This document shows, one piece after another, positions 48,001 to 60,391 of a DNA stretch of 64,000 nt. Numbering within the stretch: the stretch's first letter is position 1; each line of letters starts with the position of its first letter. Where the stretch lies: NCBI GenBank assembly GCA_964020085.1, contig OZ026600.1, positions 11,071,348-11,135,347 on the forward strand. The letters are read 5' to 3'. This stretch comes from Micromussa lordhowensis (Eukaryota; Cnidaria; Anthozoa; Scleractinia; Lobophylliidae). The notes under the pieces are model-generated. The model searched no databases. It saw nothing but the letters and a program-made list of their open reading frames with translations, and was not told the origin of the DNA. The position numbers and the translations under genes were made by a program.

Positions 48001-51000
48001 CTCGCGTCGCAACTTTTCAAACTAATGGCACCAAAGCACTCCCGGGGTCGGTCCGGGTCCACATGCAAAGTTTCAGAGCTGCGCAAATTGTGACACTATG
48101 CTAACCAGCCCGATTGCTAATTAGCCGAGCTTGGCGCGCATCGCAACTTTGCAAACTAATGGCACCAAAGCACTCCCAGGGTCGGTCCGAGTCCACATGC
48201 AAAGTTTCGAAGCTGCGCAAACTGTCACACTATGCTAACCAGCCCGGCAGATCCCCGGGTGCGGCCGGCTGGCTGCCTCGTTAGCCGAGCTTGGCGCGCC
48301 TTGCAACTTTGCAAACTAATGGCACCAAAGCACTCCCGGGGTCGGTCCGAGTCCAATATGCAAAGTTTCGGAGCTGCGCAAAATGTCACACTGTGCTAAC
48401 CAGGGCGGCAGATCCCCAGGTGTGGCTGGCTGGCTGCCTCGTTAGTCGAGCTTTGCGTGCATCGCAACTTTGCAAAGTAATGGCACCAAAGCACTCCCGG
48501 GGTCGGTCCAGGTCCACATGCAAGGTTTCGGAGCTCCGCAAAATGTCACACTATGCTAAGAAGCCCGATTGCTAATAAGCCGAGCTTGGCGGGCGTCGCA
48601 ACTTTGCAAACTAATGGCACCAAAGCACTCCCGGGGTCGGTCCGAGCCCACATGCAAAGTTTCGGAGCTGCGCAAAATGTCACACTATGCTAACCAGCCC
48701 GATTGCTAATTAGCCGAGCTTGGCGCGTGTCGCAACTTTGCAAACTAATGGCACCAAAGCACTCCCGGGGTCGGTCCGGGTCCACATGCAAAGTTTTGGA
48801 GCTGCACAAAATGTCACACTATGCTAACTAGCCCGATTGCTAATTAGCCGAGCTTGGCGCGCGTCGCAACTTTGCAAACTAATGGCACCAAAGCACTCCC
48901 GGGGTCGGTCCGAGTCCACATAAAAAGTTTCGGAGCAGCGAAAAATGTCACACTGTGCCAACCAGCCCGGCAGATGCCCGGGTGTAGCCGGCTGGCTGCC
49001 TCGTTAGCCGAGCTTGGCGCGCGTCGCAACTTTGCAAACAAATGGGACCAAAGCACTCCCGGGGTCGGTCCGGGTCCACATGCAAAGTTTCGGAGCTGCG
49101 CAAAATGTCACACTATGCTAACCAGTCGGATTGCTAGTTAGCCGAGCTTGGCGCGCGTCGCAACTTTTCAAACTAATGGCACCAAATCACTCCCGGGGTT
49201 GGTCCGAGTCCACATGCAAAGTTTCGGAGCTGCACAAAATGTCACACTCTGCTAACCAGTCGGATTGCTAGTTAGCCGAGCTTGGCGTGCGTCGCAACTT
49301 TTCAAACTAATGGCACCAAATCACTCCCGGGGTTGGTCCGAGTCCACATGCAAAGTATCTGAGCTGTGCAAAATGTCACACTCTGCTAACCAGCCCGATT
49401 GCTAATTAGCCGAGCTTGGCGCGCGTCGAAAATTTGCAAACTAATGGCACAAAAGCACTCCCGTGGTTGGTCCGAGTCCACATGCAAAGTTTCGGAGCTG
49501 CGCAAAATGTCACACTATGCTAACCAGCCCGGCAGATCCCCGGGTGCGGCCGGCTGGTTGCCTCGTTAGCCGAGCTTGGCGCGCGTCGCAACTTTGCAAA
49601 CTAATGGCACCAAAGCACTCCCGGGGTCGGTCCTGGTCCACATGCAAAGTTTTGGAGCTGCACAAAATGTCACACTATGCTAACTAGCCCGATTGCTAAT
49701 TAGCCGAGCTTGGCGCGCGTCGCAACTTTGCAAACTAATGGCACCAGAGCACTCCCGGGGTCGGTCCGAGTCCACATGCAAAGTTTCGAAGCTGCGCAAA
49801 CTGTCACACTATGCTAACCAGCCCGGCAGATCCCCGGGTGCGGCCGGCTGGCTGCTTCATTAGCCGAGCTTGGCGCCTTCCAACTTTGCAAACTAATGGC
49901 ACCAAAGCACTCCCGGGGTCGGTCCGAGTCCACATGCAAAGTTTCGGAGCAGCAAAAAATGTCACACTGTGCCAACCAGCCCGGCAGATGCCCTGGTGCA
50001 GCCGCCTGGCTGCCTCGTTTGCCGAGCTTGGCGCACGTCGCAACTTTGCAAACTAATGGCACCAAAGCACTCCCGTGGTTGGTCCGAGTCCATATGCAAA
50101 GTTTCGGAGCTGCGGAAAATGTCACACTGTGCTAACCAGGGCGGCAGATCCCCAGGTGTGGCTGGCTGGCTGCCTCGTTAGTCGAGCTTTGCGTGCATCG
50201 CAACTTTGCAAAGTAATGGCACCAAAGCACTCCCGGGGTCGGTCCAGGTCCACATGCAAGGTTTCGGAGCTCCGCAAAATGTCACACTATGCTAACCAGC
50301 CCGATTGCTAGTTAGCCGAGCTTGGCGCACGTCGCAAATTCGCAAACTAATGGCACCAAAGCACTCCTGGGGTCGGTCCGGGTCCACATGCAAAGTTTCG
50401 GAGCTGCGCAAAATGTCACACTATGCTAACTAGCCCGATTGCTAATTAGCCGAGCTTGGCGCGCGTCGCAACTTTGCAAACTAATGGCACCAAAGCACTC
50501 CCGGGGTTGGTCCGAGTCCACATGCAAAGTTTCGGAGCAGCGAAAAATGTCACACTATGCCAATTAGCCCAGCAGATGCCCGGGTGCGGCTGGCTGGCTG
50601 CCTTGTTAGGCGAGCTTGGCGTGCGTCACAACTTTGCAAACTAATGGCACCAAAGCACTCCCGGGGTCGGTCCGGGTCCACATGCAAAGTTTCGGAGCTG
50701 CGCAAAATGTCACACTATGCTAACCAGTCGGATTGCTACTTAGCCGAGCTTGGCGCGCGTCGCAACTTTGCAAACTAATGGCACCAAAGCACTCCCGGGG
50801 TCAGTCCGGGTGCATATGCAAAGTTTCGGAGCTGCCCAAATTGTGACACTATGCTAACCAGCCCGATTGCTAATTAGCCGAGCTTGGCGCACGTCGCAAC
50901 TTTGCAAACTAATGGCACCAAAGCACTCCCAGGGTCGGTCCGGGTCCACATGCAAAGTTTTGGAGCTGCACAAAATGTCACACTATGCTAACTAGCCCGA

Positions 51001-51880
51001 TTGCTAATTAGCCGAGCTTGGCGCGCGTCGCAACTTTGCAAACTAATGGCACCAAAGCATTCCCGGGGTCGGTCCGAGTCCACATGCAAAGTTTCGGAGC
51101 AGCGAAAAATGTCACACTGTGCCAACCAGCCCAGCAGATACCCGGGTGCAGCCGGCTGCCTGCCTCGTTAGCCGAGCTTGGCGCGCGTCGCAACTTTGCA
51201 AACTAATGGCACCAAAGCACACCCGGGGTCGGTCCGGGTCCACATGCAAAGTTTCGGAGCTGCGCAAAATGTCACACTATGCTCACCAGCCCGATTGCTA
51301 ATTAGCCGAGCTTGGCGCGCGTCGCAACTTTGCAAACTAATGGCACCAAAGCACTCCCGGGGTCGGTCCGAGTCCACATGCAAAGTTTCGGAGCAGCAAA
51401 AAATGTCACACTGTGCCAACCAGCCCGGCAGATGCCCTGGTGCAGCCGGCTGGCTGCCTCGTTAGCCGAGCTTGGCGCACGTCGCAACTTTGCAAACTAA
51501 TGGCACCAAAGCACTCCCGTGGTTGGTCCGAGTCCATATGCAAAGTTTCGGAGCTGCGCAAAATGTCACACTATGCTAGCCAGCCCGGCAGATCCCCGGG
51601 TGCGGCCGGCTGGCTGCCTCGTTAGCCGAGCTTGGCGCACGTCGCAACTTTGGAAACTAATGCCACCAAAGCAATCCTGGGGTCGGTCCAGGTTTACATG
51701 CAAAGTTTCGGAGCTGCGCAAAATGTCACACTATGCTAACCAGCCCGATTGCTAATTAGCCGACCTTCGCGCGCGTCGCAACTTTTCAAACTTATGGCAC
51801 CAAAGCACTCCCAAGGTCGGTCCGAGTCCACATGCAAAGTTTCGGAGCTGCGCAAAATGTCACACTATGCTAACCAGCCC
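45011..51880. repeat. HOR unit U9, 6870 bp
   Basis: The unit begins like U6 and lacks the truncated S monomer. At 46294-46348 it jumps back to the sequence found at 39424, then repeats 39424-45010. Its length therefore equals the tandem-duplication period. It lacks the 14-bp microduplication. Confidence 0.87.
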
Positions 51881-53163
51881 GGCAGATGCCTGGGTGTGGC
51901 CGGCCGGCTGCCTCGTTAGCCGAGCTTGGCGCGCGTCGCAAGTTTGCAAACTAATGGCACCAAAGCACTCCCGGGGTTGGTCCGAGTCCACATGCAAAGT
52001 TTGGGAGCTGCGCAAAATGTCACACTATTCTAACCAGCCCGGTAGATGCCCGGGTGCGGCCGGCTGGTTGCCTCGTTGGCCAGGCTTGGCGCACGTCGCA
52101 ACTTTGCAAACTAATGCCACCAAAGCAATACTGGGGTCGGTCCGGGTCCACATGCAAAGTTTCGGAGCTGCGCAAAATGTCACACTGTGCTAACCAGGCC
52201 GGCAGATCCCCAGGTGTGGCCGGCTGGCTGCCTCGTTAGTCGAGCTTTGCGCGCATCGCAACTATGCAAAGTAATGGCACCAAAGCACTCCCTGGGTCGG
52301 TCCAGGTCCACATGGAAAGTTTCGGAGCTGCGCAATATGTCAGACTATGCTAACCAGCCGGATTGCTAATTAGCCGAGCTTGGCGCGCGTCGCAACTTTG
52401 CAAACTAGTGGCACCAAAGCACTCCCGGGGTCGGTCCGGGTCCACATGCAAAGTTTCGGAGCTGCGCAAAATGTCACACTATGCCAACCAGCCCGGCAGA
52501 TGCCCGGGTGCAGCCGGCTGGCTGCCTTGTTAGCCGAGCTTGGCGCGCGTCGCAACTTTGCAAACTAATGGCATCAAAGCACTCCCGGGGTCGGTCTGGG
52601 TCCACATGCAAAGTTTCGGAGCTGCACAAATTGTGACACTATGCTAACCAGGCCGATTGCTAATTAGCCGAGCTTGGCGCGCGTCGCAACTTTGCAAACT
52701 AATGGCACCAAAGCACTCCCGGGGTCGGTCCGAGTCCACATGCAAAGTTTGGAAGCTGCGCAAACTGTCACACTATGCTAACCAGCCCGGCAGATCCCCG
52801 GGTGCGGCCGGCTGGCTGCCTCGTTAGCCGAGCTTGGCGCGCATCGTAACTTTGCAAACTAATGGCACCAAAGCACTCCCGGGGTCGGTCCGAGTCCAAT
52901 ATGGAAAGTTTCGGAGCTGCGCAAAATGTCACACTGTGCTAACCAGGCCGGCAGATCCTCAGGTGTGGCCGGCTGGCTGCCTCGTTAGTCGAGCTTTGCG
53001 CGCATCGCAACTTTGCAAAGTAAGGGCACCAAAGCACTCCCGGGGTCGGTCCAGGTCCACATGCAAAGTTTCGGAGCTGCGCAATATGTTACACTATGCT
53101 AGCCAGCCCGATTGCTAATTAGTCGAGCTTGTCGCGTGTCGCAACTTCGCAAACTAGTGGCAG
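46294..53163. repeat. 6870-bp tandem duplication, copy 2
   Basis: The left junction lies in 46294-46348. Before it the monomer head is the gtcgcgtgtcgcaacttcgc type with cagcaaag; after it the tail is the gcgcaaaatgtc type, whereas the intact monomer at 53110 has gcgcaatatgtc. Identity with copy 1 persists to 53218. Confidence 0.92.
48179..49919. repeat. 1.74-kb shared block, copy 3 (in U9)
   Basis: This copy matches 41309-43049 without a visible difference and was evidently carried along by the 6870-bp duplication. Confidence 0.88.
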
Positions 53164-56100
53164 CAAAGCACTCCCGGGGTCGGTCCGGGTCCACATGCAA
53201 AGTTTCGGAGCTGCGCAATATGTCACACTATCCTAAGAAGCCCGATTGCTAATTAGCCGAGCTTGGCGCGCGTCGCAATTTTGCAAACTAATGGCACCAA
53301 AGCACTCCCGGGGTCGGTCCAAGTCCACATGCAAAGTTTCGGAGCTGCGCAAAAGGTCACACTATGCTAACCAGCCCGGCCCATCCCCGGGTGCGGCCGG
53401 CTGGCTGCCTCGTTAGCCGAGCTTGGTGCGCGTCGCAACTTTGCAAACTAATGGCACCAAAGTACTCCCGGGGTCGGTCCGGGTCCACATGCAAAGTTTC
53501 GGAGCTGCGCAAAATGTCACACTATACTAACCAGCCCGATTGCTAATAAGCCGAGCTTGGCGCGTGTCGCAACTTTGCAAACTAATGGCACCAAAGCACT
53601 CCCGGGGTCGGTCCGAGTCCACATGCAAAGTTTCGGAGCTGTGCAAAATAACACACTATGCTAACCAGCCCGATTGCTAATTAGCCGAGCTTGGCGCGCG
53701 TTGCAACTTTGCAAACTAATGGCACCAAAGCACTCCCGGGGTCGGTCCGGGTCCACATGCAAAGTTTCGAAGCTGCGCAAAATGTCACACTATGCCAACC
53801 AGCCCGGCAGATGCCTGGGTGCAGCCGGCTGGCTTCCTTGTTAGCCAAGCTTGGCGCGCGTCGCAACTTTGAAAACTAATGGCACCAAAGCACTCCCGGG
53901 GTCGGTCCGGGTCCACATGCAGAGTTTCGGAGCGGCGCAAAATGTCACACTATGCTAACCAGCCCGATTGCTAATAAGCCGAGGTTGGCGCGTGTCGCAA
54001 CTTTGCAAACTAATGGCACCAAAGCACTCCCGGGGTCGGTCCGAGTCCACATGCAAAGTTTCGGAGCTGTGCAAAATATCACACTATGCTAACCAGCCCG
54101 ATTGCTAATTAGCCGAGCTTGGCGCGCGTTGCAACTTTGCAAACTAATGGCACCGAAGCACTCCCGGGGTCGGTCCGGGTCCACATGCAAAGTTTCGGAG
54201 CTGCGCAAAATGTCACACTATGCCAACCAGCCCGGCAGATGCCCGGGTGCAGCCGGCTGGCTGCCTTGTTAGCCGAGCTTGGCGCGCGTCGCAACTTTGC
54301 AAACTAATGGCACCAAAGCACTCCCGGGAAAGCACTCCCGGGGTCGGTCCGGGTCCACATGCAAAGTTTCGGAGCGGCGCAAAATGTCACACTATGCTAA
54401 CCAGCCCGATTGCTAATTAGCCGAGCTTGGCGCGCGTCGCAACTTTTCAAACTAATGGCACCAAAGCACTCCTGGGGTCGGTCCGAGTCCACATCCAAAG
54501 TTTTGGAGCTGCGCAAAAGGTCACACTATGCTAACCAGCCCGGCAGATGCCCGGGTGCGGCCGGCTGGCTGCCTCGTTAGCCGAGCTTGGTGCGAGTCGC
54601 AACTTTGCAAACTAATGGCACCAAAGCACTCCCGGGGTCGGTCCGAGTCCAATATTCAAAGTTTCGGAGCTGCGGAAAATGTCACACTGTGCTAACCAGG
54701 GCGGCAGATCCCCAGGTGTGGCTGGCTGGCTGCCTCGTTAGTCGAGCTTTGCGTGCATCGCAACTTTGCAAAGTAATGGCACCAAAGCACTCCCGGGGTC
54801 GGTCCAGGTCCACATGCAAGGTTTCGGAGCTCCGCAAAATGTCACACTATGCTAACCAGCCCGATTGCTAATTAGCCGAGCTTGGCGCACGTCGCAAATT
54901 CGCAAACTAATGGCACCAAAGCACTCCTGGGTTCGGTCCGGGTCCACATGCAAAGTTTCGGAGCTGCGCAAAATGTCACACTATGCTAACTAGCCCGATT
55001 GCTAATTAGCCGAGCTTGGCGCGCGTCGCAACTTTGCAAACTAATGGCACCAAAGCACTCCCGGGGTTGGTCCGAGTCCACATGCAAAGTTTCGGAGCAG
55101 CGAAAAATGTCACACTATGCCAATTAGCCCAGCAGATGCCCGGGTGCGGCTGGCTGGCTGCCTTGTTAGGCGAGCTTGGCGTGCGTCACAACTTTGCAAA
55201 CTAATGGCACCAAAGCACTCCCGGGGTCGGTCCGGGTCCACATGCAAAGTTTCGGAGCTGCGCAAAATGTCACACTATGCTAACCAGTCGGATTGCTACT
55301 TAGCCGAGCTTGGCGCGCGTCGCAACTTTGCAAACTAATGGCACCAAAGCACTCCCGGGGTCAGTCCGGGTGCATATGGAAAGTTTCGGAGCTGCCCAAA
55401 TTGTGACACTATGCTAACCAGCCCGATTGCTAATTAGCCGAGCTTGGCGCACGTCGCAACTTTGCAAACTAATGGCACCAAAGCACTCCCAGGGTCGGTC
55501 CGGGTCCACATGCAAAGTTTTGGAGCTGCACAAAATGTCACACTATGCTAACTAGCCCGATTGCTAATTAGCCGAGCTTGGCGCGCGTCGCAACTTTGCA
55601 AACTAATGGCACCAAAGCATTCCCGGGGTCGGTCCGAGTCCACATGCAAAGTTTCGGAGCAGCGAAAAATGTCACACTGTGCCAACCAGCCCAGCAGATA
55701 CCCGGGTGCAGCCGGCTGCCTGCCTCGTTAGCCGAGCTTGGCGCGCGTCGCAACTTTGCAAACTAATGGCACCAAAGCACACCCGGGGTCGGTCCGGGTC
55801 CACATGCAAAGTTTCGGAGCTGCGCAAAATGTCACACTATGCTCACCAGCCCGATTGCTAATTAGCCGAGCTTGGCGCGCGTCGCAACTTTGCAAACTAA
55901 TGGCACCAAAGCACTCCCGGGGTCGGTCCGAGTCCACATGCAAAGTTTCGGAGCAGCAAAAAATGTCACACTGTGCCAACCAGCCCGGCAGATGCCCTGG
56001 TGCAGCCGGCTGGCTGCCTCGTTAGCCGAGCTTGGCGCACGTCGCAACTTTGCAAACTAATGGCACCAAAGCACTCCCGTGGTTGGTCCGAGTCCATATG

Positions 56101-56440
56101 CAAAGTTTCGGAGCTGCGCAAAATGTCACACTATGCTAGCCAGCCCGGCAGATCCCCGGGTGCGGCCGGCTGGCTGCCTCGTTAGCCGAGCTTGGCGCAC
56201 GTCGCAACTTTGGAAACTAATGCCACCAAAGCAATCCTGGGGTCGGTCCAGGTTTACATGCAAAGTTTCGGAGCTGCGCAAAATGTCACACTATGCTAAC
56301 CAGCCCGATTGCTAATTAGCCGACCTTCGCGCGCGTCGCAACTTTTCAAACTTATGGCACCAAAGCACTCCCAAGGTCGGTCCGAGTCCACATGCAAAGT
56401 TTCGGAGCTGCGCAAAATGTCACACTATGCTAACCAGCCC
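51881..56440. repeat. HOR unit U10, 4560 bp, near-identical to U6
   Basis: The length equals U6, with every landmark at a constant offset of 24891. Both the loss of the truncated S monomer and the 14-bp microduplication (54315-54342) are shared with U6. A few point differences are visible, such as gcatatggaaag near 55.37 kb and acatccaaag near 54.49 kb. Confidence 0.9.
54315..54342 (+). repeat. 14-bp tandem microduplication (U10)
   Basis: The same duplication lies at an offset of 24891 from the U6 instance. U8 and U9 lack it at the equivalent L monomer (near 40.74 and 47.61 kb). Confidence 0.95.
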
Positions 56441-56760
56441 GGCAGATGCCTGGGTGTGGCCGGCCGGCTGCCTCGTTAGCCGAGCTTGGCGCGCGTCGCA
56501 AGTTTGCAAACTAATGGCACCAAAGCACTCCCGGGGTTGGTCCGAGTCCACATGCAAAGTTTGGGAGCTGCGCAAAATGTCACACTATTCTAACCAGCCC
56601 GGTAGATGCCCGGGTGCGGCCGGCTGGTTGCCTCGTTGGCCAGGCTTGGCGCACGTCGCTACTTTGCAAACTAATGCCACCAAAGCAATACTGGGGTCGG
56701 TCCGGGTCCACATGCAAAGTTTCGGAGCTGCGCAAAATGTCACACTATGCTAACCAGCCC

Positions 56761-56887
56761 GATTGCCGATTGCTTGGCGCGCGTCGCAACTTTGCAAACT
56801 AATGGCACCAAAGCACTCCCGGGGTCGGTCCAGTCCACATGCAAAGTTTCGAAGCTGCGCAAACTGTCACACTATGCTAACCAGCCC
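56761..56887 (+). repeat. Truncated S monomer, 127 bp (U11)
   Basis: It is identical in form to the U7 instance at an offset of 24891. Confidence 0.9.
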
Positions 56888-57391
56888 AGCAGATCCCCGG
56901 GTGCGGCCGGCTGGCTGCCTCGTTAGCCGAGCTTGGCGCGCGTCGCAACTTTGCAAACTTATGGCACCACAGCACTCCCGGGGTCGGTCCGAGTCCAATA
57001 TGCAAAGTTTCGGAGCTGCGCAAAATGTCACACTGTGCTAACCAGGCCGGCAGATCCCCAGGTGTGGCCGGCTGGCTGCCTCGTTAGTCGAGCTTTGCGC
57101 ACATCGCAACTATGCAAAGTAATGGCACCAAAGCACTCCCTGGGTCGGTCCAGGTCCACATGGAAAGTTTCGGAGCTGCGCAATATGTCAGACTATGCTA
57201 ACCAGCCGGATTGCTAATTAGCCGAGCTTGGCGCGCGTCGCAACTTTGCAAACTAGTGGCACCAAAGCACTCCCGGGGTCGGTCCGGGTCCACATGCAAA
57301 GTTTCGGAGCTGCGCAAAATGTCACACTATGCCAACCAGCCCGGCAGATGCCCGGGTGCAGCCGGCTGGCTGCCTTGTTAGCCGAGCTTGG

Positions 57392-57820
57392 CGCGCGTCG
57401 CAACTTTGCAAACTAATGGCATCAAAGCACTCCCGGGGTCGGTCTGGGTCCACATGCAAAGTTTCGGAGCTGCACAAATTGTGACACTATGCTAACCAGG
57501 CCGATTGCTAATTAGCCGAGCTTGGCGCGCGTCGCAACTTTGCAAACTAATGGCACCAAAGCACTCCCGGGGTCGGTCCGAGTCCACATGCAAAGTTTGG
57601 AAGCTGCGCAAACTGTCACACTATGCTAACCAGCCCGATTGCTAATTAGCCGAGCTTGGCGCGCGTTGCAACTTTGCAAACTAATGGCACCAAAGAGACT
57701 CCCGGGGTCGGTCCGAGTCCACATGCAAAGTTTCGGAGCCGCGAGAAATGTCACACTATGCCAATTAGCCCGGCAGATGCCCGGGTGTGGCCGGCGGGCT
57801 GCCTTGTTAGCCGAGCTTGG
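57392..57820. repeat. Three-monomer (429-bp) segment present in U11 and absent from U7
   Basis: Its first part continues reference monomers 6-7 (ggcatcaaagc, cacaaattgtgac, gtttggaagctgc). It then enters the sub-array S monomer with aaagagactcccgg and the L monomer with gtgtggccggcggg. In U7 the flanks are joined directly near 32.5 kb. The boundaries are uncertain by tens of bases because the flanks are similar. Confidence 0.75.
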
Positions 57821-60391
57821 CGTGCGTCGCAACTTTGCAAACTAATGGCACCAAAGCACTCCTGGGGTCGGTTCGGGTCCACATGCAAAGTTTCGGAGCT
57901 GCGCAAAATGTCACACTATGCTAACCAGTCGGATTGCTAGTTAGCCGAGCTTGGCGCGCGTCGCAACTTTGCAAACTAATGGCACCAAAGCACTCCCGGG
58001 GTCGGTCCAAGTCCACATGCAAAGTTTTGGACCTGCGCAAAATGTCACACTATGCTAACCAGCCCGGCAGTTCCCCGGGTGCAGCCGGCTGGCTGCCTTG
58101 TTAGCCGAGCTTGGCGTGCGTCGCAACTTTGCAAACTAATGGCACCAAAGCACTCCCGGGGTCGGTCCGAGTCCACATGCAAAGTTTCGGAGCTGCGCAA
58201 AATATCACACTATGCTAACCAGTCGGATTGCTAGTTAGCCGAGCTTGGCGCGTGTCGCAACTTTGCAAACTAATGGCACCAAAGCACTCCCTGGGTCAGT
58301 CCGGATCCATATGCAAAGTTTCGGAGCTGCGCAAATTGTGACACTATGCTAACCAGCCCGATTGCTAATTAGCCGAGCTTGGCGCACGTCGCAACTTTGC
58401 AAACTAATGGCACCAAAGCACTCCCGGGGTCGGTCCGAGTCCACATGCAAAGTTTCGGAGCTGCGCAAAATGTCACACTATGCTAACCGGCCCGATTGCT
58501 AATAAGCCGAGCTTGGCGCGCGTCGCAACTTTGCAAACTAATGGCACCAAAGCACTCCCGGGGTCGGTCCGAGTCCACATGCAAAGTTTCGGAGCTGCGC
58601 AAAATGTCACACTATGCTAAGCAGCCGATTGCTAATTAGCCGAGCTTGGCGCGCATCACAACTTTGCAAACTAATGGCACCAAAGCACTCCTGGGGTCGA
58701 TCCGAGTCCACATGCAAAGTTTGGGAGCTGCGCAAAATGTCACACTATGCTAAGCAGCCCGATTGCTAATTAGCCGAGCTTAGCGCGCGTCGCAACTTTG
58801 CAAACTAATGGCACCAAAGCACTCCCGGGGTCGGTCCAAGTCCACATGCAAAGTTTTGGACCTGCGCAAAATGTCACACTATGCTAACCAGCCCGGCAGA
58901 TCCCCGGGTGTGGCCGGCTGGCTGGCTAGTTAGCCGAGCTTGGCGCGCGTTGCAACTTTGCAAACTAATGGCACCAAAGCACTCTCGGGGTCGGTCCGGG
59001 TCCACATGCAAAGTTTCGGAGCTGCGCAATATGTCACACTATCCTAAGAAGCCTGATTGCTAATTAGCCGAGCTTGGCGCTCGTCGCAATTTTGCAATCT
59101 AATGGCACCAAAGCACTCCCAGGGTCGGTCCAAGTCCACATGCAAAGTTTCGGAGCTGCGCAAAAGGTCACACTATGGTAACCAGCCCGGAAGATCCCCG
59201 GGTGCGGCCGGCTGGCTGCCTCGTTAGCCGAGCTTGCCGCGCGTCTCAACTTTGCAAACTAATGTCACCAAAGCACTCCCTGGGTCGGTCCGGGTCCACA
59301 TGCAAAGTTTTGGAGCTGCGCAAAATGTCACACTATGCTAACCAGCCCGATTGCTGATTAGCCGAGCTTCGCGCGCGTCGCAACTTTTCAAACTAATGGC
59401 ACCAAAGCACTCCCGGGGTCGGTCCGGGTCCACATGCAAAGTTTCGGAGCTGCGCAAAATCTCACACTATGCTAACCAGTCGGATTGCTAGTTAGCCGAG
59501 CTTGGCGCGCGTCGCAACTTTGCAAACTAATGGCACCAAATCACTCCCGGGGTCGGTCCGAGTCCACATGCAAAGTTTCGAAGCTGCGCAAACTGTCACA
59601 CTATGCTAACCAGCTCGGCAGATCCCCGGGTGCGGCCGGCTTGCTGCCTCGTTAGCCGAGCTTGGCGCGCGTCTCAACTTTGCAAACTATTGGCACCAAA
59701 GCACTCCCGGGGTCGGTCCGAGTTAAATATGCAAAGTTTCCGAGCTGCGCAAAATGTCACACTGTGCTAACCAGGCCTGCAGATCCCCGGGTGCTGCCGG
59801 CTGGCTGCCTCGTTAGCCGAGCTTGGCGCGCGTCGCAACTTTGCAAACTAATGGCACCAAAGTACTCCCGGGGTCGGTCCGAGTCCACTTGCAAAGTTTC
59901 GAAGCTGCGCAAACTGTCACACTATGCTAACCAGCCCGGCCGATCCCCGGGTGCGGCCGGCTGGCTGCCTCGTTAGCCGAGCTTGGCGCTCGTCACAACT
60001 TTGCAAACTAATGGCACCAAAGTACTCCCGGGGTCGGGCCGAGTCCACATGCAAAGTTTGGGAGCTGCGCAAAATGTCACACTATTCTAACCAGCCCGGT
60101 AGATGCCTGGGTGCGGCCGGCTGGTTGCCTCGTTAGCCGAGCTTGGCGCACGTCGCAACTTTGCAAACTAATGCCACCAAAGCAATCCTGGGGTCGGTCC
60201 GGATCCACATGCAAAGTTTCGGAGCTGCGCAAAATGTCACACTATGCTAACCAGCCCGATTGCTAATAAGCCGAGCTTGGCGCGTGTCGCAACTTTGCAA
60301 ACTAATGGCACCAAAGCACTCCCGGGGTCGGTCCGGGTCCATATGCAAAGTTTCGGAGCTGCGCAAAATGTCACACTATGCCAACCGGCCC

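Noticed and set aside
39424..53163. Assembly artefact as the explanation for the identical 6870-bp tandem copies.
   Set aside because: It cannot be excluded from sequence alone. The hybrid monomer at 46240-46373 has a plausible crossover structure and the copy boundary does not fall at a natural unit end, so I report the duplication as real but to be verified with spanning reads.
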